NCBI GenBank assembly: GCA_038025085.1 | Contig: CM076151.1 | Span: 4,639,001-4,703,000, forward strand | Source of the DNA: Tetragonia tetragonoides | Taxonomy: Eukaryota; Streptophyta; Magnoliopsida; Caryophyllales; Aizoaceae | Reading direction: 5' to 3' | Length of the DNA stretch: 64,000 bases | Notes under the pieces: model-generated | Databases searched by the model: none | Told to the model about the DNA's origin: nothing | Seen by the model: only the letters and a program-made list of their open reading frames with translations | Shown: positions 12,064-21,321 of the stretch, one piece after another | Numbering within the stretch: the first letter of the stretch is position 1 | Layout: each line of letters begins with the position of its first letter | Made by a program: the position numbers and the translations under genes

Positions 12064-15000
12064 TGGGAGTATAGAATATATAAAACACGATACTACTCTC
12101 AATGTTCCCTTCGCATTTTCATTTGATTCTTTGTCTTTTCATATAGATCCAATCCCAAAAGAAATTAGCAAAAGTCACTGCCACGTGACTCCTTTTGCCA
12201 AAGAAACACTTGTACACTGAGAAAACATATTTGCCACATTGTGAAGTACTTGCATTAAAGCAGCACCCTGCTGCAACTGTAAAGGAGAGTAACATATGGC
12301 ACCACTGTCAAGTCTATCATCTGTGCTCTTCATACATAGGTATCCCAGGATGGATCAGAGAAATTAGGGTGTCTTCTTTTCAGCTGAGCTGAACTGAACT
12401 CGTCTAAACTGAACTAAACTGATAGTAATATGTGAGAGAAAAAAGATGTTTCTCAATTGAACTGAACTGAAAACTGACCCAGTAAGTAGAAAAGAACACA
12501 CCCTTAGTGATTCTTGTACATTTGAGGCAAGTTCTAGGGAAGCTGTGATCCTAAAATTTACAATTTGGAACTATACTAAACGCATCGACTTATGTAAAGA
12601 TATGATTTGCATATGTTCACCTCCTATCTAACAAAGGCAGACAAGTATCTGGTTATCACTGCAACTTATAAATTAAGTGAGGAAAGTAAAACTGGAGCAT
12701 GTGTTCAAAACTAGTCTCGATTATAGGCGTGTTAGATAGGTTGCGTTCTCTTTTCGTTGATCTAATTATCAGCATAGAATTACAGCTAGCTTGCTACGGA
12801 CTCTTCATGCTAGGATTTACCAATGTAAGAATTTTCATGTCAAAAAAGAGTTAAAAGGAGTGTTCACCTGTTTGGTGGATAAAGTTAAAACTGTTGTGCG
12901 CATTATTCAGATTCTGGACACGAGCTTAGTTGTTGGCAGTTTCCCAGGATACCAGCATCTACGATGGTTGTACTACAGTTTCTTAGTCATTTACCCTTCC
13001 CTTTATATCATTTTTATTTTACAGTTGTATTTGGAGGTCTAGTACTACTATTGAGACGTGCAAAGTGATGAGAAAAATGGAACACAGATGCTAAACATAT
13101 GCGATATGCCAATAAAAACAAGGATGCTTATTCATCGACTATGCATAAATTGATGTATACCTTGCACACTTGACGTGCATTTTCAACAATGTTGCGCAGT
13201 TTTAACTCTGATAGTAAAGTACTTCCTGGGCTACCTGGTGCACCAATCTTCTTGTCATTTAATTTAGAGGCAGGTATTGGATTGAAGTCCAAGAAGACTT
13301 CCCTGAAATGAGATAAAACAATTAGATGAGCACTTAAAACAGTGGGTAGAATGGTTAGATATTGCTCTAGCCTTTAATGGAGGGATACCATCCGTACCTA
13401 AAAATACTCCTTTTACTGAGTATAGTAGGCCATGTTAATTCAGCCAATGCAACAGCGAAGCTAAGCAGTTCAAACAGTTTGCTACAAATCAATGAGACTA
13501 TGTAAGCCAATAGGAGATGGGCAAGATTCATTAGAATAGATATACAACATCAGATATGGTAATTTCATCACATAACATACTTGTCTTCATGAGCTGGAAC
13601 TCCCCATTCCTCATCGTGAAAATTTGCATATAACGGATCTTCTTCAGAAAAGGAAACAATATTAGAATATCAAAAATATTTTAATAATAAAATACCAGAA
13701 TGAAACCCAGAAATAGAAACTTATGAAAGAGAAGGAGCAGTTTGTAAACAGTCCCTTCTTGTGCACATCGATACAAGCAAAAGGTTTCTCTGGCATTCAA
13801 TGATCATTTTGAAGCACAGGTATAGCTTCAGTTATTTAATCATATGACAACATACAAAGACTGGGAAAAAGCTAAAAGCTAGAAGCTTAGAACCCTTGTG
13901 CTGAAAGAGGCCAATTGCCGTGGTTGCAAATAATAGTCGCAGCCCATACACAAAACACATTAACTAAAATGAAAATGCAAGTAGAATGCAAAGTTGTTCT
14001 GATCTTCCTAATAAAACAGCTTCTTCTGCGTGCAATTTACCACCTCATCTGCTGAATACCAATTCATAGATCCCGTGCAAGTATGCATGCAACTAGAAAG
14101 TCCATTTCATGAGAGAGAAACCTTATTTGGAGTTCTACAAATCAGTTCGACAAGTCAGCATATGTGCGCACGTCTATATTACCATCATCCACAAGTGATT
14201 ACCCAAAATGCAATGCGATCTAAGCGACATGAATCTTGTTTGCTTTTGGATGTAGAAAGGATCGGGAAAGGGAGTAAGTGGCAGAATGTGCCGGCATGTA
14301 TAGAGGATGGGAAAAGGGAGTAAGAGATGTTAATCTTGTGCACATGTCTATATTGACTATTGCCTCAAAATGCAAACAATAACATCAATAACTTATAGGT
14401 AACTTAGCGTCAGCGATGTTTGTTAACCTTATCCTTGCCTGTTTCCCAAGTAGTTATTATATACAGCAATACTAGCCCCTTGAGAAAGCAACTTTTAAGC
14501 AAACTTCAAAAATCAGTCTTTTTCTAAACATCCCTTCTCACGAGAGGCCAACTATTGAGGTCTTTCCATCAACACTTAATGATCATCCGACGTCTAGCTC
14601 TTACCCTTCTTTACATCAATTGGTTACGACGACAACTTTTGAAAGATCAAGTAGGTTTGTTTTGTTTCCTTTCTGCCTCCACTAAATAATAAAAAATTAA
14701 AAAGGCAATTATTATCTGAAATTTATTGCGATGTTCTACGTTATTGAGCACAATATTTTTTATTTCTTTTAGATAAAGATTGAGCACAAGATATTTAAGA
14801 TTTCTAAGAATGATTTTCTTTCCTATTGGCTTGCGAATTCTCAAAATATACTTTTGACTTAGCTCCTAAGGTTACAATCTCTATAAGTAAAGGTTCTATG
14901 AGCCCCATTAGTTTTTTTTTTTTGGGTGTCCAAGCTTTGCTTGACTAATCTCATGGGCTAAGAAGTTAACGACCAAGAAAACCTCTAGTGGCCCTGAGGG

Positions 15001-16537
15001 GTATGGACTCAAACCTGGGACCTCTACCCCCTCAGGGTTTCTATGAGCCCCATTAGTAGATTTGATAATTTTATCATTATTGTTGAATTTGAGAATACCG
15101 CGATTTCGAATTATGCGGAAAATACAAAGTCAAAGTCCAACAGCTCAAAACAGTTCTAATAAACCTCTCTTTTAACTCACAAACTTAACAACTATTTCCC
15201 TCAATGAGCCCCCTGGAGGTTTTCCTGGCCGTTAACTTCAGGGCTCGTAAGAATATGGATTAGTCAGCAAAGCACAGATACCAATGTTATCTAAAAAAAA
15301 ACTATTTCCCTCAACCCTAAACCAGAAAGCCCAACTGTTCTCTTACCACTTATAACAGCTAAAATAAAGCCATATAAATGCAGGATTAATCATACACCAT
15401 TAATCACCCCTAAATGCAGGATAAACCTTGTAGCTCTTGTTCAGCTGCAACAATTGATAACGCTATCTAAAACTGATCATTATGTGCTCCTAAGGGAACA
15501 AGTAATAGTTTTAACTGCCATATCCACAGACAATTTTGGTGACACCAAAGAGATCCAAAATTGTGCGATGCTTCACTTAACTAAACTTCACACTCTCCAT
15601 TGACCACCAATGGTAAACCTACTAAACCATAATTGGCCAATCAAATAGCAGAACACCAATTTGGAATGATTTTGGATAAATCATTGCTCTAGCATTACAC
15701 TCCCTAGAAGAAATACCTCAGTTATCTTGACTTAGAACTCTGAGGGGGTAGCTCAACCGGTAAAACCTCTGAGATCTATTTTAGAGGTTCCAAGTTCGAG
15801 TCCCCTCAGGGCCACTAGGCTATCTCTACTTTAGTTTTCGTCACTAGAAATTAACTCACTAATTAACTTACCATCAGTACCACATAAAGGGCAATGAACT
15901 AGAACAACCGATTCCCATTGAAACACAAGCCATCACAACTCAGAACCTAAATAGCTCATACAAAAAATTATAAATAATCAACACCGATATAAAACCATAC
16001 AACAATAACCCGAACATGAATAAAACACAAAATCATAATCATACCAGTTGTAGGAGTTACCCACGCACACCTCTTCTTCACCACTACCCCCTCTACCTCA
16101 GCTACAACCCCATCAACTTTAAAATCAACCTTATCCAACTTACTAGCCCCTTGTTTCCTCCTAACCGGCACGCTACTCCGGCTGATCCTCCCCGTCGAAG
16201 CTCGACTATGCGACGAATCCGACGAAGCATCCGACGAGCACGAAGCATTCATCGACAAATTCCCCCTTAGCAACTGATTCCCATGCCGTAAAATCGACGG
16301 AGCACTCAAATTCCTCATCGGCGGCGAAAATGTAGGCGATAATTGCGTTTTTTTCTTGCTCTTATTCCCTTCACTCTCCGGCGATCTCTCAACTTTCTTC
16401 TGATTAGGTTTAACCGCTGGTTTTCGAGCCTCGAAATCGACTGTCCTTGAAATTGATTTGTTTCCAGCTGGTACTAGTACTGGCCTTTGCTCTAAATCGG
16501 TTGAATTCATTGACCTAACCCTTGGACCACCCGACAT
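10371..16537 (-). CDS. TAG: DNA-3-methyladenine glycosylase I (TAG family)
   Basis: Five exons read on the minus strand: 16537-16045, 13638-13581, 13481-13398, 13302-13161 and 10742-10371. Phases match at every border and give 382 residues. The first 150 residues are a basic, Ser-rich, probably disordered extension common in plant homologues. The catalytic HhH domain follows. The four zinc ligands known from bacterial TAG are visible: Cys in CAWVT (about residue 157), His in FHDEEWG, and the His and Cys of NDHLVTC. The family excises 3-methyladenine from alkylated DNA in base excision repair; a nuclear or organellar role in plants is inferred. Introns are 96 bases to 2.4 kb, and the large ones are full of SINEs and a MITE. 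No lesion was seen. Confidence 0.9.
11195..11300 (+). mobile_element. tRNA-derived SINE (diverged copy)
   Basis: It contains a GGTAGCTCAATTGG A-box-like start and a degenerate B box about 45 bases later, the internal pol III promoter layout. It resembles the better copy at 15741. It lies in the last glycosylase intron. The ends are not well defined. Confidence 0.55.
12027..12057. repeat. Poly(A) run of about 30 bases
   Basis: It is bordered by the near-identical phrases AATGGGAGTATA on both sides (about 12006 and 12061), which suggests a poly(A)-tailed retroposon end with a short target duplication. Confidence 0.5.
12367..12503. mobile_element. 137-base Tourist-like MITE with TTA target duplication
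   Basis: Ends GGGTGTCTTCTTTTC and GAAAAGAACACACCC are inverted repeats with one mismatch. They are directly flanked by TTA at 12364-12366 and 12504-12506, the 3-base target typical of PIF/Harbinger elements. The inside is built from AACTGAACTGA-type repeats. It lies in a glycosylase intron. Confidence 0.8.
14912..15038 (-). mobile_element. SINE, minus orientation, with 18-base target duplication
   Basis: A run of T on the plus strand marks the poly(A) tail, so the element reads on the minus strand. A perfect 18-base direct repeat (TTCTATGAGCCCCATTAG) flanks it at 14894-14911 and 15039-15056. The body shares the GGCCACTAG and GAGGGGGTAG phrases with the SINE at 15741, but the A-box segment is deleted. 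Confidence 0.85.
15205..15299 (+). mobile_element. 5'-truncated SINE with 15-base target duplication
   Basis: AACTATTTCCCTCAA at 15190-15204 is repeated at 15300-15314. Between them is the 3' half of the same SINE family (GAGGTTTTCCTGGCCGTTAAC and following), ending in an A run. It inserted in a glycosylase intron. Confidence 0.85.
15741..15835 (+). mobile_element. tRNA-derived SINE with A and B boxes
   Basis: GGTAGCTCAACCGG resembles a tRNA A box, and AGTTCGAGTCC about 45 bases downstream is a good B box. This is the 5' part of the family whose 3' half is seen at 15205 and 14912. Confidence 0.75.
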
Positions 16538-17560
16538 TGTCGAAATTCAATCACTGAAACTGAAAAAAATACTAAAAATTGAGTTAGTTAGGGTTGAAAT
16601 TACGATTTAGGAGCACCTAAAGATGTACATTGTGAGATTTGGGGGTTTTAATTTTGAAATCATGAATACTGTTAGTTGAAATTAGGGTTTTAGGGGTTTT
16701 GACGAAACCCTAGATAAGGAGCGAGTTGATGAAGGTGCATTGTTGAGAATTGAGGTATCTCACTCCTTTGACTAGCTTTCTGTGGGCGTTGACTATGGTG
16801 TTCGAGCTAGTGGGCGAGCATTTTAGAGAGAGAAAGAGGAGAGAGAAAGTGAGAGAGATGAAGAAAGACGTTTGAAATGGCAAAGAGGAAGCAAAGAATG
16901 GATTCTTCTAGACTGAGAGAGGAGAGAGAAAGAGAGAGAGAGAGGGAGTTGGTGGAGTGGCCAATGAGAGGGTGCCACGTAAGATGATGATTAGGAATAC
17001 TGACAAACGCAAAAACTTAAAAGAGGCGGACTCACACGGTAGGTCCACCTTTTTTTTCTTTTTTTTTTCGCTGCTCAACATTATATCCCCTGACGCTTCC
17101 ATAACTGTCGTCCCCTCCTTCAAGCTCGGGTAGTGACTGGAGAGGTTGTCTGACGAGATCTGGCCAAAGCTCAAAATTCAGAAACAGAGGAAGAGGAGGA
17201 GAGGAAGGGGTGAAAAGGAGGAGAGAGAAATTGTTTCTCAACAAAAGGGAGCCATTAATTTTGGGGATTGGTGGGTCTTTGACATTGGATTTGGGTGAAT
17301 GAAAGTACAGATCTCTTATTCGTAGAAAATGAAGAATGAGTGAAAAAGAGGTGAGAGAAACATAGGGGAGAGAATTTTGATGATTTATCGTTGTTTTGCT
17401 TTTGCCATTTTGATCTACTGGTGGCATGCATTGTTTTCGGTGGGGTGGAGTTTATTGTGGTCAAAACTTAAAACAGAAGTAGACTATCTAACCTTTCATA
17501 GTGGCACTATAGTCTACAGGTCATTAATCTCTTTCAAAGTTTTTGTTGTTGAGCTCTTGT
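16538..17560. other. 5' flank of the glycosylase gene
   Basis: It holds (GA)n-rich runs at 16830-16945, which probably belong to the leader/promoter of the minus-strand gene. Open frames here are low complexity and show no domain. No other gene is seen. Confidence 0.45.
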
Positions 17561-17569
17561 GAATAAAAC

Positions 17570-17996
17570 GATTATTCAGTGTCAGATTATTGATTTGTAG
17601 TGTTAAATTATTGAGAATGGAGTGTTAGTTAATTTAACGCATGTTTTAATTTGTTGAGATGCAAACTGACTTTTTAAAACTTCAGTATCATATTATTGAT
17701 ATGTAATGTTAGTTCATTGAGAAAGCCGTGTTTGTTAATTTAAGGCATGTGTTTAAGTTGTTGAAATGCAATTTGACTTTATAAAACTCCAGTGTCAGTT
17801 TCTCGAAAAAAAAGAAAACTCCAGTGTCAGTTTCTCAAAAAAAAAAAAAAAAAAAAAAACTCCAGTATGAGATTATTGATCTCTAGTGTTAGTTCAATGA
17901 GAATTCAATGTTAGTTAATTTAAGGTATGTTTTAGTTTATAAAACTCTAGTATCAGATTATCGATCTCTAGTGTTAGCTCACCGACAAAAACAATG

Positions 17997-18027
<31 letters not shown>

Positions 18028-18730
18028 TTAAACAAAGAAATGGGGCGATATAATTTATTACATTGATACCATAAGGTAACCAAGTAACACTGGAGTAAAA
18101 ATCACAGACTTGATGTTATAGAAAAATCTGGTGCACTGGTGTCAACTTTACAAACTATGGTGTAACTTTTTATTTCTGTAGTGTCACCTTTTTATGAATT
18201 TTATCTATCATTGGTGACAATTTGTTTTACTTACAATTTTTGTTTATAATTTTACTAGTGTTACTTTTGTATGCTCCAGTGTCTATTTTTCTCAATAAGT
18301 GGAGTCAACATTTTTTGAATCCGGGTGCATTTGTGACTTTATTTTAGAGTAAAAACATATTTAACATATTCATAGCAAAAATGGTGTCAATATATTGAAC
18401 TGTAGTGTTAGTATATTTTGATATAGTATCACTTTATTGTCTAGTTGTGTTTAAGAAAAGTAAAAATTTACAGTGTCTACTTCTTATCTTGTAGTGTCAG
18501 TTTATTTTATTATAGTGTCATTATATGACATTATAGTGTTAGTTTTTTTTAATATAGTATCACTTTGTTGTCTTGTTGTTTCAGTTTATTTTGTTGTATT
18601 GTAATTTTCTTTACTTGTGGTATCAATTTACTTTGTTATAGTATCACTTTATTACTTTGTAGTGACAAATGTTTAAATTTCAATGTCACTTTTTGAATGG
18701 AGAGAAAAAACATCTTATAACAAAAAAGTG
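17570..18730 (+). repeat. Degenerate GTGTCA/GTGTTA repeat field
   Basis: Over about 1.1 kb the phrase TAGTGTCA (also AGTGTTA or AGTATCA) recurs every 20-40 bases, usually followed by an ATTTATT- or TTTATTTTG-like stretch. A poly(A) run (17838-17859) and an ATTT microsatellite (17998-18028) interrupt it. There is no coding potential. It looks like a very diverged minisatellite or the inside of an unknown element. Confidence 0.6.
17998..18028. repeat. (ATTT)n microsatellite
   Basis: About seven and a half tandem ATTT units inside the GTGTCA repeat field. Confidence 0.9.
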
Positions 18731-18889
18731 ATGTTTTAAGCAAATATAGAGTACAAAATTGATATTTATTAATGGGTTAAAAAATAAAGTAAGAATACAA
18801 ACAAAGGCATTAAACCAGCACCAAACGAAATTTTTGATAAAAAAAAATTCTTTAAAAAAATAGCGAGTAAGAAAGAGAAAACAAAAAGG

Positions 18890-18975
18890 TACTACCAGTT
18901 ACAGGATTCGAACCTGGGTTAAAATCCCCTAATACCCTGCCTTCACCCAGCTACTCTAACAAATGCTGATAGTCA
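18890..18975 (-). mobile_element. Possible tRNA-like/SINE fragment
   Basis: On the minus strand CAGGTTCGAATCCTG is a perfect tRNA B box in a stem context, and GTTAGAGTAGCTGGGTG lies about 45 bases upstream at A-box distance. No full cloverleaf can be folded, so it is called a SINE or tRNA relic, not a tRNA gene. Confidence 0.4.
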
Positions 18976-19083
18976 ATAATTGCAGTGAAATTTTTATAAC
19001 ATCAACAAAATAAAAGGACCAAAAACAAAACAACACGCGGCCCAGTCCTGCTGCTAGACGCGCGTGCTGGGTAGTTATGTTCA

Positions 19084-19110
19084 CGCGGCCGCCCTACCGC
19101 ATAGGGCGGC
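19084..19110. repeat. GC-rich hairpin (GGCCGCCCTA arms)
   Basis: Two perfect 10-base arms separated by a loop of about five bases sit in an AT-rich region next to a short GC island (19035-19080, with ACGCGCGT). Confidence 0.75.
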
Positions 19111-20155
19111 CTTATAAGAGAACGATTGACTTTCAAATTGCGTGTGATTGATGATCACCACGTCACTTGTTAAATGGAAGGTTTACTGTTTAGAAATGGA
19201 GGTGAATAACTGATTAATTGATCTACATTTATTTTCATACTCATATTTGTTTACTTCTTTGATTGATGAACATGTGACTATTGCCAATTGATACCTACAT
19301 AAAACAAAATTCGTCTAGTCTCTTTCTTTTGTTTTTATGAATAAATAGACATTTTTTTACTTGGATTTCTTCTGAGACATATGACGTAGTGGCAAATGGC
19401 TAATCTATAAGAATAATATTAAGGGTCTCTAACATAAAGATTTCGAACTCAACAAAATTCCTTTATAAGAGTTCAGCTGGGATTATTTAGAAGAAGCGTA
19501 AATTTATTTTTATTTTTTTTAAATTACTCTTAAAAATTATGCTACAAAAACATTACAAATCTTATTTAAAAATAATAAAGAAAAGAAATGTTTGGACAAT
19601 TCAACCCAAACCCATTCATTTAATTTGTTTCCTAAATTTTTAACAGGGTGAGTTTGGAGTACTTAGTTTTTCATGATCCAAAGTCTATGTTTTAGGTCTT
19701 TTTTATTTGATTAAATTGAAAGAAAGTTATCACATAGTTAACCCGCGGAGGCAAGGGACAAAAACATAGTTGGCATATCAAATCTTTGTATCTTTGTATA
19801 TATAACTTGGCTTCACCTTATAAGTCCAAATGTATATCCTTATTTTGTTCGATAGGACAAGTACATCAGCACTTAGTTGAGGCAAACATCAATGTCCATG
19901 TAAGCCAATAGGCTCAGGTGCGGCAGATTGGTGCGCGAATCATGCACATATTATTCAAGGGGAATTGTATTCAAAAGAGTCAATGTCACTACAACTAGAT
20001 CACATTCTTCTTGAATATCGATTAGGAGCCACCTTTCAGAGGAGGGACTCCTAGTATCTTTTTCTCTTTACCTTCACAAAAAATATTAAAAAAAATCATC
20101 GAGTTCTACATTTAGATGTACAAAATTTGTGTGGACTGTCCATGGTCGACCAATA
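19111..20155. other. AT-rich spacer
   Basis: No coding exon, RNA gene or clear transposon end was recognised. Confidence 0.4.
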
Positions 20156-20310
20156 TTTCACCTGGAGCCTCCCCTCTGATAGTGGAGCCACTTCTTAATT
20201 TACCTGGAGTCACCCACTGGAGTCACCCCCTGTTTCACCTAGAGTCACCCCTTAAATTCATACTTGACACCACTACTTGAGTCACCCTCCTACTCCACCT
20301 GGAGCCATGC
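20156..20310 (+). repeat. CACCTGGAGTCACCC degenerate minisatellite
   Basis: About eight imperfect copies of a unit of roughly 15-20 bases built on CACCTGGAGYCACCCC stand directly before the telomere-like block. Confidence 0.65.
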
Positions 20311-20652
20311 TAGAGTTTAGGGTTTAGAGCTAGGGTTTCAGCGTCAGATTTAGGGTTTTGGTTTAGGGTTTAGGGTTTAGGGTTTAGGGTTAGGGTTAGG
20401 GTTTTGGGTTTATGATGGGTTTAAGGCTAGGGTTAGGGTTAGGGTTTAGGGTTTAGGGTTAGGGTTAGGGTTTTGGGTTCATTAGGGTTTAGGGTTTGTT
20501 AGGGTTTAGGGTTAGGATTTAGGGTTCATTAGGGTTAGGGTTAGGGTTAGGGTTAGGGTTTAGGATTCAATAGGGTTAGGGTTTCGGGTTTAGGGTTCAT
20601 TAGGGTTTAGGGTTAGGGTTTAGGGTTCAAGGTTTAGGGTTAGGGTTTTAAG
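20311..20652 (+). repeat. Interstitial telomere-like repeats (TTTAGGG/TTAGGG)
   Basis: About 340 bases consist mainly of TTTAGGG (the plant telomere unit) mixed with TTAGGG and degenerate variants, with ATTCATTAGGG interruptions at 20480-20610. All copies have the same orientation. Genes lie on both sides, so this is interstitial and not a chromosome end. Confidence 0.85.
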
Positions 20653-20965
20653 TTTTCAAGGAAAATAGTTTTTTAGAAAAAACGATTTTCCAAAAAATTA
20701 GTTCTTTGGAAAAACAAATTTTCAAGAAAACAGTTTTCTAGAAAATAGTTCTCCAAAAAGTTTTTTTAAGAAAATAAGTTTTTGGTGAAAATAGTTTTCC
20801 AAAAATGCAGTTTTCCTGAAAACAGTTGTTCAGGATTTTTTTTTTTTTTTTTTTTGGAGGAAAACATCTTTCAAAAAAGAGTAACAGTGTTCGCATTTAG
20901 GGCTTATGGAAAAAGAGTTTTTGCGAAAATAATTTTGCGAGAAAACAATTTTCTGGGAAAAGAAA
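20653..20965. repeat. GAAAAC/GTTTTC palindromic tract
   Basis: A run of alternating AGTTTTC and GAAAA(C) phrases (for example GAAAACAGTTTTCTAGAAAA) that can fold back on itself repeatedly. It abuts the telomere-like repeats without a gap. No coding potential. Confidence 0.6.
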
Positions 20966-21126
20966 ATCAAAAAGTGCGTTTTTTCATTAGCCCGTACAGA
21001 AGCAACGGTAGGCCTAACCAAGGCCCAGTGTTGCGGGTAAATCGGTAAGTTATGGGCTAAACTACTTTAAAAAATTGGGAATAAAAAAAGAAAAGAAAGC
21101 GCTAAAAGGAAAATGTGCTGGACTTT

Positions 21127-21135
21127 ACCGTTAGA
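21127..21135 (-). promoter_or_regulatory. MSA-like element of the cyclin B gene
   Basis: On the minus strand TCTAACGGT matches the core of the mitosis-specific activator consensus (YCYAACGGYYA), the binding site of three-repeat MYB proteins (MYB3R) in plant G2/M genes. It lies about 190 bases upstream of the start codon. Confidence 0.6.
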
Positions 21136-21173
21136 CGGGAGCGTATCGGACGATCCATAGTCTACACAAATTC

Positions 21174-21183
21174 GACCGTTGTA
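21174..21183 (-). promoter_or_regulatory. Second MSA-like element
   Basis: Minus-strand ACAACGGTC contains the AACGG core. Two sites about 45 bases apart in a B1 cyclin promoter is the arrangement seen in other plant B-type cyclins. Confidence 0.55.
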
Positions 21184-21321
21184 ATTTTCGTCACTGTTTA
21201 AATATCACTCACCGTCTTCCATTATTGCAGCATCAAAGAAGAAAACTTGCAGAGCCAGAGAGAGAAAGAGAGAGGGCACGGTAGGGGGAGGAGAGAGAGA
21301 GAAAACAAAAAAAGAAGAGAA

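Noticed and set aside
15741..15835. A tRNA gene
   Set aside because: A and B boxes are at tRNA spacing, but related tailed copies with target duplications nearby show it is a SINE.
18890..18975. A functional tRNA gene on the minus strand
   Set aside because: The B box is perfect, but no acceptor stem or complete cloverleaf can be paired.
20311..20652. A true telomere
   Set aside because: Genes and unique sequence continue on both sides and the repeats are degenerate, so it is interstitial.
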